NCBI RefSeq assembly: GCF_052857255.1
Contig: NC_135498.1
Location: forward strand, 164,544,124 to 164,608,123
Reading direction: 5' to 3'
DNA length: 64,000 bases
Origin: Amblyomma americanum
Lineage: Eukaryota; Arthropoda; Arachnida; Ixodida; Ixodidae
The notes beneath the pieces are model-generated. The model had not been told where the DNA came from and did no database searches. It saw only the letters and a program-made list of their open reading frames with translations. Positions 1 to 9,885 of this stretch are shown in pieces. Both the position numbers and the translations under genes were made by a program. Position 1 is the stretch's first letter. Each line of letters starts with the position of its first letter.

Positions 1-1105
1 CTCCGTAATGATAGGTACCAACTTCAACGGCGCCCTCGATTTGTCCCCTGGTTTGCCAACCCGCTGACAGGTGTCACATGTCCTCACAAAGTGTTCTACG
101 TCACGAAAACACCCTGGCCAATAGTACTCTTGCAAGAGACGGTCCTTAGTCTTCTTAACTCCTAGGTGTCCGGACCACGAACCGCCATGCGACAAGCGCA
201 ACAGATCCTGACGGTAGCACTGAGGCACGATCAGCTGATCGAACTCGACTCCTCTGCGGTCTAGATACTTCCGGTACAGGACCCCACCTCTTTCCACAAA
301 ACAAGCATTTTTCTTGGTGATACCTTCTTTGACATTGCAGCGCACGTTTTCTAGGCTGCCATCCTTTTTTTGCTCTGCTATCAAAGCCGACCGGCTGACT
401 TTTAGCAACCTATTAAGTCCATCGGACGTAGGCGCGATGAGCAAATCTGCAGATAGCTCTTCTAATTTTCCCGTGTCGGGCATTTCCTCTCCAGTACCTG
501 GTGCCTTCAGCGCTACAGGCTCAATTTTATTCAGTTCGGACGTGTTCTGAGTATCAGCTTGCTGCGCCTCCGACCCTTTCTCATTGTTCGACAACGTCGG
601 CCCCGCAACTACCGCCTTTGCAGCGAGCTCCCGAACTCTCGATCTGGTTAAGGCCTGAACGCTAGCCTCACCAAACAAAAGCCCCTTCTCGCGCAGGAGG
701 TGATCGGACCTGTTCGAAAATAGGTACGGGTACTGGGGGGGCAGCATAGATGACACTGCGGCCTCCGTCTCAATTGCTCCGAAAGGTCCTTCAATAAGCA
801 CTTTTGCTACGGGCAGACACACGCTGTGAGCTTCCACGGCTTGCTTGATCCATGCGCACTCGCCCGTGAACATATCGGGTTCTACGTAAGAGGGGTGAAC
901 TACATCCATTGTAGCTGCGGAATCACGAAGCACTCGGCACTTTTTCCCGTTCACGAGGAAGTCTTGCATGTAAGGCTCGAGAAGCTTCATGTTCTCGTCA
1001 GTGCTGCATAATGACAAAAACACGACTTTTGTTTTTGTTTCTGGACACTGCGCCGAAAAGTGACCCGGCTTCTGGCACGTATAGCACACACGCGCGCTTG
1101 CCTCG
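1..1105 (-). CDS. Pol N-terminal part: CCHC knuckle, aspartic protease, integrase zinc domain (partial)
   Basis: One minus-strand frame is open from about 1105 to base 1 without a stop. It first encodes a CX2CX4HX4C nucleic-acid-binding knuckle (about 1095-1050). A retropepsin-type active site follows, written D-S-A-A-T, with the Asp codon at 918-916. After a roughly 240-residue linker comes an integrase H2C2 zinc-binding region (about 200-50; H, H, then CDTC). The protease would cut the polyprotein and the integrase would insert the cDNA. The frame differs from that of Gag and overlaps it by about 120 bases. The switch coincides with a GCGCGCGTGTGTG tract, so a dinucleotide slippage mutation is likely, although regulated frameshifting cannot be excluded. 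The integrase catalytic core and any RT lie beyond the left edge. Confidence 0.75.
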
Positions 1106-2102
1106 CCTCGAACCGCTTTCTGCGTTCGGCTTCGGCTGCCGTTGTCTCCTTACGTTCGGTCGGACTGCTTTCACTCGCATCCACACTACGCGTGTCCCCC
1201 CTTGCTCTCATGGGTGTGAACTTCGGCCTCTCAGACTTGGAGCCAAATTCACCCTTTTGACCGTCCTTAGCTCCGCGAGCCCGACGCGTCACAAACTCCT
1301 CGGCTAGCTCGGCGGCTTTAGCCACTGTACTAACGTCTGGCCTATCCAAGACCCAGTACCGCACGTTCTCAGGTAACCGACTATAAAACTGTTCCAGCCC
1401 GAAACACTGCAGAATTTTCTCGTGGTCACCAAACGCTTTCTCTTCTTTGAGCCACTCCTGCATGTTTGACATAAGCCTGTAGGCAAACTCTGTATATGAC
1501 TCATTTCTGCCTTTTTCATTTTCCCGAAACTTCCGACGGAACGCCTCCGCTGACAGCCTGTACTTTTTTAGCAGACTTGATTTCACTTGGTCGAAATCCT
1601 CTGCCTCCTCTCTCTTCAAGCGAGCGACTACGTCGGCCGCCTCGGCGGGTAACAAAGTGAGCAAGCGCTGTGGCCACGTTTCCCGAGAGAACCCCTGCTT
1701 CTCGCACGTTCGCTCAAAGTTAACCAGGAACAAACCAATGTCCTCTCCAAGCTTAAATGGCCGCATCAGGTCAGTCATTTTGAACGATACCCGTTCTCCT
1801 GCACCGTGTGCCTGACTTCCATTACGAGCGCGTTCCATCTCTACCTCGAGACGCTTCATTTCCAAAGTGTGTTGACGGTCGCGCTCGTCTTTCTCTTTTT
1901 GTTCTTTACATTCGCGCTCGTCTTTCTCTTTTTGCTCCCTCTCCTCAATGGTCTCAAGGCATTCCGACAGCTCGTCATCCTCAGCCTCCAACTCAAGAAT
2001 AGCCCTTAGCAGTTCTGGTTTTCTGAGTTTGTCTGAGACATTCAGACCCAACTCTCTTGCAAGCTCCAGCAATATCGGTTTGCGCAACGACTTCAAATCC
2101 AT
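987..2102 (-). CDS. Gag with SCAN-like capsid region
   Basis: This 371-codon ORF starts at the ATG at 2102. Residues about 45-95 are very rich in Glu, Lys and Arg and should form a coiled coil. Residues about 105-275 resemble a Ty3/gypsy capsid. Residues about 185-273 have the spacing of a SCAN domain (FRRKFR, YRLMSNMQEWL, LEQFYSRLPE, then a helix of the LAEEF type). SCAN domains of vertebrate zinc-finger proteins are known to derive from Gmr1-like Gag. The zinc knuckle expected at the C-terminus is present in the neighbouring frame, so the last roughly 40 residues of this ORF are probably a frameshifted tail. Gag would package the element RNA in cytoplasmic particles. Confidence 0.75.
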   Translation of the reverse strand: MDLKSLRKPILLELARELGLNVSDKLRKPELLRAILELEAEDDELSECLETIEEREQKEKDERECKEQKEKDERDRQHTLEMKRLEVEMERARNGSQAHGAGERVSFKMTDLMRPFKLGEDIGLFLVNFERTCEKQGFSRETWPQRLLTLLPAEAADVVARLKREEAEDFDQVKSSLLKKYRLSAEAFRRKFRENEKGRNESYTEFAYRLMSNMQEWLKEEKAFGDHEKILQCFGLEQFYSRLPENVRYWVLDRPDVSTVAKAAELAEEFVTRRARGAKDGQKGEFGSKSERPKFTPMRARGDTRSVDASESSPTERKETTAAEAERRKRFEARQARVCAIRARSRVTFRRSVQKQKQKSCFCHYAALTRT

Positions 2103-2397
2103 GGCTGCTCCGAATGCTGCTTTCTCTACTGCCTACTATTGTCTTGCCGCAAACTAACCCGGCAGCAACGACAACCACAATTACCAGCTCTGTTTCTGAC
2201 ACTAACAAAAGCCTGGCAAAACTCAGAAGAAGAAAGTCCCGCACTCACCAAACCTCGCAGCCAAGAATTCAGTGCAGTCGTTCCGCTGCAGGCAACCAGT
2301 CATCACACAGGGCTCGTTGCACTGCTCCCGGATGGTCGTTGTGCTGCTCAGCATACAGTTGACCGCATATCTTCGCTGCTGGCCTCCGTTGTCGGGA

Positions 2398-2415
2398 TCT
2401 CACCGCTGGCAACCA
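2398..2415 (-). promoter_or_regulatory. Primer-binding site of the LTR element
   Basis: Two bases inside the LTR end the minus strand reads TGGTTGCCAGCGGTGAGA. A TGG start at this distance from an LTR ending in CA is the usual place for a tRNA 3'-end primer. The tRNA species was not identified. Confidence 0.5.
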
Positions 2416-2417
2416 GT

Positions 2418-2994
2418 TGTTGCAAATGGGTTGCAAGCCCCAAGGGTAGCGTTGGCCTGGCGGCCTGGGGCAAAGCTGGAAACATTTGAAGGTCCCGGCA
2501 AAGGATGAGTCGACTGGCAACAGAACAACTTGTTTATTCTGGCATCGCAAAAGAGCAGCCGGTCAGGGCGACCACGTTACTCGAAGGAAGGAATCGAAGT
2601 CTCTCGTTGGCGTCCGGGGCAGCTCCCTTTATACCCACGGAGTCGAGGGCAAGAAGGAACGGCTTTGGAAGAGGCGTCCGATACGGCGACGCTTGAACAT
2701 GTCCAGACGTGACGGGCGCGTCCGCCGGGCCGGCGCCGTTCAGACCTCCTCGCCTCCCAGTTGGGGAGCTCCTCTCCCCGGCTGCCGCGCTTTGACAAGC
2801 GTGGGCACCAACATGCACACACACACACACACGCATGCACGACGACACGTGGCACTGAAACCTGCCTGGACGCGCTTGGCGGGAGGCGTTGCGGCAGCGA
2901 TGAACGGGCCCAAAATGACCGCCACTTTGAACGAAGCCGCGGCGTCCGTTGCATCCGCGCCGGCTATACCGCGCGTCGTAGGCGAGACGTAACA
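2418..2994 (-). repeat. 5' LTR (577 bp) with TATA box and poly-A signal
   Basis: The minus strand starts TGTTACGTCTCGCC at 2994 and ends GCAACA at 2418, so the termini form the TGTT/AACA inverted pair. A GGGTATAAAGGG box lies at 2636-2625 and an AATAAA at 2538-2533, which is the expected order for U3-R. A short CA repeat sits at about 2815-2832. The second LTR is outside the window, so the boundaries rest on motifs only. Confidence 0.65.
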
Positions 2995-2998
2995 ACAG

Positions 2999-3296
2999 TG
3001 GGGCTGTCTCGCACCGGTGTCCCCGCTGCGGAAAGGGGTTCATCCAGAAGGGCAGTCTCAACAGGCACCTGACTAAGCACACGGGGGAGAGGCCCCATGC
3101 CTGCTTACATTGTGGGAAGAGGTTCACTGAACGGGCTCATGCCCAGAGACACGAGAGGGTGGTGCATCGCCGCCAATACCAGCTACACTGCCCGCACTGC
3201 GGGAGAGGGTGCCGGGATCTTTCCGATATGAGAGCCCACGTGCGCGCATGTCGCGGCTCCGCTGGGGATGATCAACCACAGTACAGCGATGAATGA
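2999..3296 (+). CDS. C2H2 zinc-finger protein, terminal exon (three fingers)
   Basis: A frame without its own start codon runs from the edge of the LTR to a TGA at 3294-3296. It encodes three fingers: CX2CX12HX3H (Cys codon at 3018), CX2CX12HX4H after a perfect HTGERP linker, and a C2HC variant (CPHC then HVRAC). A short acidic tail ends the protein. C2H2 proteins bind DNA in the nucleus. An ACAG at 2995-2998 could be a 3' splice site, but its upstream polypyrimidine tract would have been replaced by the LTR. The gene is therefore probably interrupted or truncated at 5' by the retrotransposon. No upstream exon can be seen. It could also be a gene fragment or a member of a larger tick zinc-finger cluster. 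Confidence 0.7.
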
Positions 3297-3550
3297 GAGA
3301 CTCAGTGCAGGTGGAGAAAACCGAGGAAGGGAGGAAGTACGCTAGCCGTAGAGCCGACGTGAAAGAATTGTAAACAAACAAGGAAAGGACAAGCGAAGGC
3401 AGTTATCCTGAGCGAGCGCTCCTCGTGTGCCCTGTCTTGTGTGCTTTTTCGTGAAATTTTAACATCTGTGAAGAATTACACAAACTAGAATTTGTTTTAG
3501 CACAGAAAGACTCCACACGAAGAAACGAGCTTGACACTACAGAGTGCTAA

Positions 3551-3769
3551 CTAACAACTCGGTTTTTATTGACAGATCGCTTGCTTTTAAACAGCAGCTT
3601 CTCGTATCAACAAAGTGAAAGAAAAGAATTCAATCCAGTCCTCCTCGAGAGACGACGGGATCTGATTTGATCTGATATGTCCGCATGTGAATTCTTTTCT
3701 TTTACTTTGCTGATACGAGCAGCTGCTGTATAAAGGCAAAAGAGCTGTCAATAGAAACCGAGTTGTTAG
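3551..3769. repeat. Foldback element with 81-bp arms
   Basis: Bases 3551-3631 and 3689-3769 are imperfect inverted copies that share GAATTCTTTTCTTT and AACCGAGTTGTTAG at their ends and are separated by 57 bp. The bases before it (3297-3550) show no coding signal. The arms contain no ORF, so this is a MITE-like palindrome. Confidence 0.75.
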
Positions 3770-4516
3770 AGCTCTGTCCTGTCAAGTTCGTTTCTTCCTG
3801 TGCTGTCTATCTGCACCAAAAACAAATTCGAGTAATGCACCAACTAGCCTCCAAATACGTTCTCGCCAGTTACAACAACCAGCCCCACAACAAGCTTAAG
3901 GGGGGACGCGGCTTTCAACTCGCGAAAAATGGTCAAAAAAGCGATTTTTTGAAATATTTATTTTCTGCTTTTACAAGTCATATTTTGTGTGATACAAATT
4001 TTCATCGTCGAAAACCATCAAGAAGTGCGCCAAATCATTGTTTTGATGATCAGGGGTGGCGGAAAATTTCTTCCAAGTAGCGAAAAAAACGCCACTTTTC
4101 AAGCCCCGATCTCTTGGCAACCGCCCAACGTAGCGCGGCCATCTTGGTCTCTATGGAAAGCGCGTTCGTCCGACTTAAAATTGCCCGCCTCAGCGGTCTC
4201 CTTGGAGCAGAAGCAAACGCATAAAAAGCAAAAGTTTTGCGGTCGCACGGTAATTTCTGATTGGCTCCGCACGCCACGCGACAACAGCGCGCTGCGCAGT
4301 TGGTCTCCTTGGCGGGTGCGTCGTCTGCTACACGTGCCTCTAGACCCTGCGGCTCCGCTGCTCGCCGTGTCCGTGGGGTCCGTCATTTGAGCAGAGAACC
4401 TCTGCTCGCCGTGTCTGTCTCTTACGCAGAGCATAGTTTCGAATACGCATTACGTGGCCGCCATGTTCGTCAGTACGCGCGGAGCATAGTTTCGGAAACG
4501 GCTTTCACTGGCGATC

Positions 4517-6364
4517 ATGGGTCGGCGACCTCTGAAGTACAAGACGGCGCGTGCCTATGGCACCCGTAAGCGAAAATCGCCGATGGTGAAGAAGTCGTCT
4601 GCTTCAAGTACTTCTGATGTGCAGCACACTGAAGAAGTTACGGGAGCGCAGGCGAGTACTTCGTGCGTGGCTACGAGTGTTGGTGGCGCCGCTCCAGAGC
4701 CGCTGCCGAGCACTTCACACGCGAACGAAACATCGTGTGCGAGCACGGGGGGCTCTTCTGAACTTTCTATTCTGCGCTCTGCATCGCCGGAAGCATCAAG
4801 TGATGAAGGCACCGCGCATGTCGCGGGTTCTCTCGGCACTTCACGCGACGACGCCATGCCGTCCAGGAGCACCGGGCGCACCATTCAGGTGCACCTGGAG
4901 CCGCGTTTTGTGTCAGAAACATCAAGTGATGAAGGCACCGCGCATGTCGCGGCTCCTCTTGGCACTTCATGAGACTACGCCACTCTGTCCACAAGCACCA
5001 GGCGCACCATTCAGGTGCACCTGGAGCCGCGTTTTGTGTCGCCAGAAGCATTGCAGGAAGCTGCCGCAAAAGTGCAAGCAAAGCTGAGTGCCGTGCCCGC
5101 GACCGCGCGGAAAATGGAACTGACGGGTGACGGCGAGGCGCTTGCTACTACAGAACAAACGGATGAGTTTGTTGTTGTACAAGTCACGGCCCTAAACGCG
5201 CTTCTCGAGAATGCCAAGTGCCAGCAGTGCTCTCAACCAGGGCTTTCGGTTCGGCTGAGAGCAAGGTTTTGGTTGGCAGTACAATTGGAGCTAACATGCG
5301 CTTTCTGCGGTATCGTCGCAAAGGAGTGGTCATCACCACGGAAAGAAGGCCGCAGAATTTTTTACGTTAACTTGAGGGCTATACAAGCTGTAAAAAGCAT
5401 TGGCAAAGGGTCAACAGCTTTGAACGATTTCTGGTCGATAATGAATGTCTCTCACAGAGGGTTACACCACGAGACATTTCAAAAATATCTGAAATCTGAA
5501 TTTCGACTGGCCAGAGAGACAGCTGCTGCCAAAATTTTTTCTGATGCTGTCGCAGCTGTGCGCACTGTTTACATCGAGATGGACCCTACCTTTAATAATA
5601 ATATTACAGTTGTCTATGATGGGACGTGGTTGACACGTGGCCACATGTCCCACATAGGTGTTGGTGCTGTCATTGAGTTTTACACGGGACTGGTGCTCGA
5701 CTGTGTCGTACTTTCAAATCGGTGCCACGGATGCACGGTGGGCCCCAAAGAAGGAGATGACGGTTATCAAGAGTGGAAAGCATCCCACATCTGCCAAAAA
5801 AACACTGATGTTAAATCTGGCAGAATGGAAGTTGAAGTGGCCTTAATCTTATTTAGAAGGTCCCTTCAAAAGCATGGTTTGCGATACACAAACATTGTTT
5901 GTGATGGGGACAGTGGAACCTTCTTGGCACCCTGCGGAGACAAGACATATGGTTTTATCTCCTTCACAAAGGAGGATTGCGTCAATCATGTCAAGAAAAG
6001 GATGGGCACAGCCCTGCGTGCTTTTGTCATGAAAAGCAAAAAGGGTCGCCCTATTGGTGGAAAAGGTGGCCTCACTCAGGCTTTAATTAAGAAGTTAACA
6101 AATTATTATGGCAAGGCCCTGCACGATCACGACAACGTTGAGGACATGCAGAAAGCTGTGATGGCAACTTTTTATCACGTGACATCTACCGATGAACACC
6201 CACGTCACGAGCTTTGCCCCCAGGGACCACACAGTTGGTGCTTGCACAGAGTACTGTTCGACACTTGGGCTGCAAACTGGCCAACATGCTCTTCGCAGAG
6301 CAGCGGAAAAGAAAGGCAGCGAAAGCACTTCAATCTTGAGGCAAGGCATCCAAGAAGCCCCGTG
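4517..6364 (+). pseudogene. Kolobok/Mutator-like transposase, decayed
   Basis: ATG at 4517 opens a basic N-terminus (MGRRPLKYK) followed by a Ser/Thr-rich region with an in-frame 42-codon tandem duplication. A single TGA at 4970-4972 interrupts the frame, which then continues unchanged to about 6240. The catalytic core shows DGTW (Asp codon 5618-5620) and CDGDS (Asp codon 5903-5905), the first two acidic residues of a DDE-type transposase, and a C..C..C..H-rich stretch. After the HSWC motif (about 6240) the normal central part of the family appears deleted and the frame is lost. A shifted stretch to 6364 still resembles the family's basic C-terminus, which resumes after the piggyBac insertion at 9059-9095. 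Not expected to be functional. Confidence 0.7.
4795..5046 (+). repeat. Two-copy 126-bp in-frame tandem duplication
   Basis: Units 4795-4920 and 4921-5046 share long exact blocks (for example CATTCAGGTGCACCTGGAGC in both). The period is 42 codons, so the reading frame is kept. The premature TGA is in the second unit, where the first has CGC. Confidence 0.85.
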
Positions 6365-6975
6365 TTAACCCTTTCGCTGTCGCGGACATACCGGTACGTC
6401 TTCGCGCTCCCCCCCCACAGTGTCACTGACGTATCGGTACTTTCTCTATCGTGCGTTTAAAATTTCGTGCCTGAGCGCAAAGCTGGCGCTCCCGGACTGG
6501 CCGCGCCATCTGTTGAATCTTTCTACAAGTTCATATTTTCGCCGCGCACTGTGTTGGTGCTTGTATTGAAGAGTACGGTGTGACTGCCACTCCTTCCTCT
6601 CTCTTTGCTGAGTGGCGCGGTCGCTCCGCGTTCGCTAGATCATGCGCGGCGCGCGTGTGTTTATGGGTTCAAGGGTTGTTCTGCCATCTCCGCTGGTTTG
6701 AAGGTTTTTATTTTTCTTCTGTTGGCGTGTCTGCTGCGGCGCATCAAGTTCAGGGGAACGCGCCGTTGCCTCTCCGAAAAGAGACCGACACATGACTCGA
6801 TTGCTGCTTTCGCTCTCTCGCCGTACCCTCGCTTCCGGCTTGCAGCAGTAAACGTAAAGCCCCTCAAACTTTGCTTTAGCCTTTTTCCATCTACCTCTTG
6901 ATCACACAACGTCCCATTTCTCTCCGTTGTGTGGGCGATTGAAAGCGCATCCTCCCTGCGCGTGGTTACTTTCGG

Positions 6976-8816
6976 ATGGCTGAGCGTGCGGGACCTTCGT
7001 CTGCTCATTGGAGCGGTGGCTCTTCCGATTCTGAATACGAGCCGAGCTCGGATTCGGACTCGGACAGCGTCTCATCCGAGGAAGAGGTGAGTGCCGCATC
7101 GTCAGATTCGGGTGTTGAAATGGCGGGACCATCATCCCGGAAGCGTGCGCGGCAAATGGAAACTATGTGGAAGAAAGGCGATTTCTCACCGTTGTTTCCT
7201 TTCGACGCGTCACGTTCAGGACCGTCCGTGAGTGCAACTCTTCAACCGGATGCGCAAGAAGGTGACTATTTCAAGGTTTTTTTTGGTGAGCCAGTCGTTT
7301 CACACATCGTGAATGAAACAAATCGGTTCGCGCGAGTGAAGACAAGCGCGCAACGAGTTGCACGCAAGTCGCGGCTGAGAGCTTGGGTGGAGACAGATGT
7401 AGCAGAAATGTACTGTTTCCTTGCGGTCGTTCTGCTGATGGGCCTGATAAGAAAGAATGCCCTGCAAGACTACTGGAGCACGAACCCTATGTTGCACACA
7501 CCATTTTTTTGCAACCATTTTTTCGTTGAACCGCTTCCTGCTCCTCCTGCGGCTTCTCCATCTGAACGACTCCACTGATATCGCAGATCGGCTGAGAACA
7601 GTGCGGCCATTTATGGAAGCAATTCAGAGCAAGATGAGTAGCCTACTAATTCCTCACCAAGACCTGTGCATAGACGAGTCTATGATGCCATGGAAAGGGC
7701 GGCTGTCATTTCGGCAATACATTCCTTCGAAGAGGCACCGCTTTGGTGTCAAGTTCTTTGTTCTTTGCGATGTCAAAACCGGCTACATTTTGAAATTTGT
7801 TGTGTACACTGGAGCGACGACAAACATGACCATGGTCAAGGATTTGGGATTTTCTGGCTCCATCGTTCTAGAGCTACTTGAAGACTACCTCGGCAAAGGA
7901 CATTCGCTATTTGTAGATAATTGGTACACTAGCCCAGCATTGTTCAACTGCCTTCAAGATAAAAAAACCAACACATGTGGAACTGTTCGGACGAACAGGA
8001 AGGGGCTTCCAAATTTCTCAAAAGAGATGAAAAGGGAAGTGGAGTCATATCATACCAAGATGCTTCTTGCGCTCAAATGGCATGACAAGAGAGATGTACA
8101 TGTACTAACGTCGATGCATAATGCACGTCTGGAAGACACAGGGAAGGTGGATAGGGTAACAGGCGAGAACAAGCAAAAGCCCGCATGTGTTGTCGAATAC
8201 AATATGAAGATGGGATTAGTGGACAAGACGGACATGATGATGAGTTTCGCTGAAAGCATTAGGAAGAGCCTCAAGTGGTACAAAAAGTTTTTTTTTTTCA
8301 TATTATGGACATGTGCCTTCTGCTGTGACATGTGACTGCTGCCTGTCATCGCCGTGCCAAGCCGCTACGGGAGATGGGAGCTTTGTCAAGCCGCGTGCGC
8401 GGCTTTTTTTCCTTTCTCCTCAGCCATTGTACATGACTGAAATAAATGCAAAATGAAATGAAATGAAAATGAATGCCTTCACCTTGTGGCGTGAAAATGG
8501 TGGACGAAAAACATTCGGCGAATTTCGCTTGAATGTCGTGTACCAACTGATACAAGAGTTCCACACTGCTAGGAGGAGAGATGGAAAACGGAGCGGTGAT
8601 GACCCGACGAGGCTCACGGCACGACACTTTCCCCAGATGGTTCCTCCGAGCGAAGCCAAAGGGAGCCGCACCCAACGGAGGTGTCACGTGTGTGCGAACA
8701 CTGTTCGAGGGCAAAAGAAAAGGAAAGACACCCGTGTGATGTGCGCTGAGTGCGACAAAGGCTTGTGCCTGGACCCATGCTTCAAGATCTACCACACTCT
8801 CAAGAAGTATTGAGCA
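6976..8816 (+). pseudogene. piggyBac transposase, frameshifted
   Basis: The N-terminus (from ATG 6976) is Ser/Asp/Glu-rich, as usual for the family. The catalytic domain contains the three Asp motifs: CIDESMMPW (Asp codon 7673-7675), VDNWYTS (7916-7918) and LVDKTD (8222-8224). The C-terminus (8470-8813) has the cysteine-rich cross-brace region, with CHVC, CAEC and CLDPC. Total length would be near 600 residues, normal for piggyBac. The frame changes at a T-run around 7500-7530 and again at the T-run at about 8288-8300. It is also split by an inserted LINE tail at about 8321-8470. All three Asp residues survive, so the decay is recent, but no intact protein can be made. Confidence 0.9.
8321..8470 (+). 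mobile_element. CR1-like LINE 3' end inserted in the piggyBac gene
   Basis: This stretch interrupts the conserved piggyBac coding sequence between its CLL and NAFTLW motifs. It contains TCAAGCCGCG...GGCTTTTTT, an AATAAA and an (AAATG)n tail. The same TCAAGCC...GGCTTTTTT block followed by AATAAA and a pentamer tail occurs in the LINE 3' end at 44490-44572. It is therefore a severely 5'-truncated LINE copy. A clear target duplication was not found. Confidence 0.65.
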
Positions 8817-9712
8817 GTGTTTTTTTTTTTCATGTTATCCTCATTTATCTCATTTATAGTCAGGCTGATGATGATGATGATGTTTACCAACAGCTGCAGA
8901 ACACTGAAATGTGCATATTCCATTGACTATTTTATTTGTATACCAACAATAATCAAAAATAAATTGCTATGCTCATTCCCTTTTATGCTCGTTCCCTGAA
9001 ACCAAGCCGACACTGGGGGTGCGTCACGTCCAGAAAGGCCCGACAGCGAAAGGGTTAAAAAGGACACAAAAGACTACAACCCCGGTGCCTTTTGATGAGT
9101 GAAATAAAAAGTGCAACTTTGGAAGCCATTTTCTCAAAACTTTTTTTTTTTTTTGTCATTTGCTCCGATTGTTCCGCTGATTTCTTCGTGACCGCAGAGG
9201 CTATTTTGATGCGGCTTTTTTCACTGTATTCCTTGAGAAATGGTTCAGGTCTTGACATTCTTGGTTTTCCGACACCCCGTTTGCTGATTTACTGATTCGA
9301 CTAGTTGTTCACTGTTTAGATGCCCATTGTAAAGTCTGGTCATAAAATATTAAAACTAAAAACTTTTACATTGTAAACAAAAAAAATCTAAGAATGTCAT
9401 GACCTCATCCATTCATATTGGAATGCAACACACTTTGAACAAGTCTTCTATCTTATTTTGCAAGTCGCTCAAGCCTGGTACAAGAAGAAAAGGAGGAAAA
9501 TTTTATAAATTAAAAAGTTGGTGCGATATCAGTTTGAAATTTTTATGGTAATATCACGGAAGCATTACCAGTAACCCTGCCAATTTTTTCAGAAACCATG
9601 AAGAAAGGAAAGTTGATCCCGACTGCCACATCCCCCCTTAACTCATCCTATGCAAATATTGGGGAGCAATTAAGTACACTTTGCAGAATGCTGAGGACCT
9701 ACGACTAAAACT

Positions 9713-9885
9713 ATGGTGTTTTACCAGCGCAAGAAGACGCGGACGGAAGAACACGGACAAAGACAAATGGGCGCTGAACTGCAACTTTATTTTGGAAAAC
9801 TGCAAAACCTTACATATATACCCTCAGAGCTACCGTCAATTAGTCCGTGTTCCTTCGTCCGTGTCTTGCGCTGGTAAAACACCAT
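9713..9885. repeat. Foldback MITE-like element
   Basis: Bases 9713-9756 and 9845-9885 are inverted copies (ATGGTGTTTTACCAGCGCAAG at one end and its inverse at the other) with about 90 bp between. There is no coding capacity. Confidence 0.8.

Larger units (their letters stand above)
1..2994 (-). mobile_element. Gmr1-like Ty3/gypsy LTR retrotransposon, 5' part (runs off left edge)
   Basis: Read on the minus strand, the order is LTR (2994-2418), primer-binding site (2415-2398), leader, Gag (2102-987), then a pol frame with a CCHC knuckle, an aspartic protease motif and an H2C2 integrase zinc domain that reaches base 1. The LTR has TGTT...AACA ends, a TATA box and a poly-A signal. No reverse transcriptase lies between protease and integrase, which are only about 240 codons apart. 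Together with a SCAN-like Gag this fits the Gmr1 group of Ty3/gypsy elements, in which integrase precedes RT. Loss of RT from an ordinary gypsy element is the alternative; sequence to the left would decide. The 3' LTR and target duplication are outside the window. Confidence 0.8.
6369..9054 (+). mobile_element. piggyBac transposon nested in the Kolobok element
   Basis: Inverted termini CCCTTTCGCTGTCG (6369-6382) and its perfect inverse (9041-9054) are flanked by TTAA at 6365-6368 and 9055-9058. This is the exact target-site duplication of piggyBac elements. The 2.7-kb unit carries one transposase gene on the plus strand, now broken. It is younger than the Kolobok copy that it splits. Perfect 14-bp termini suggest moderate age. 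Confidence 0.93.
3900..9637 (+). mobile_element. Kolobok/Mutator-like DNA transposon, TTAA target, interrupted by piggyBac
   Basis: The element begins GGGGGGACGCGGC at 3900 and ends with the imperfect inverse GCCACATCCCCCC at 9637. It is flanked on both sides by TTAA (3896-3899 and 9638-9641). TTAA duplications with purine-rich ends and a DGTW-type transposase fit the Kolobok superfamily; database labels such as Mutator-like transposase domain (PF20700) are used for this protein type. The transposase gene starts at 4517 and is decayed. Bases 6369-9054 are a later piggyBac insertion. The 9059-9637 part continues the host transposon: the coding tail ends about 9095 and the rest is a 3' non-coding region. 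Confidence 0.75.

Noticed and set aside
1..2994. Interpretation as an endogenous virus with an envelope
   Set aside because: No envelope frame is in view; the visible parts are those of a Ty3/gypsy-type retrotransposon.
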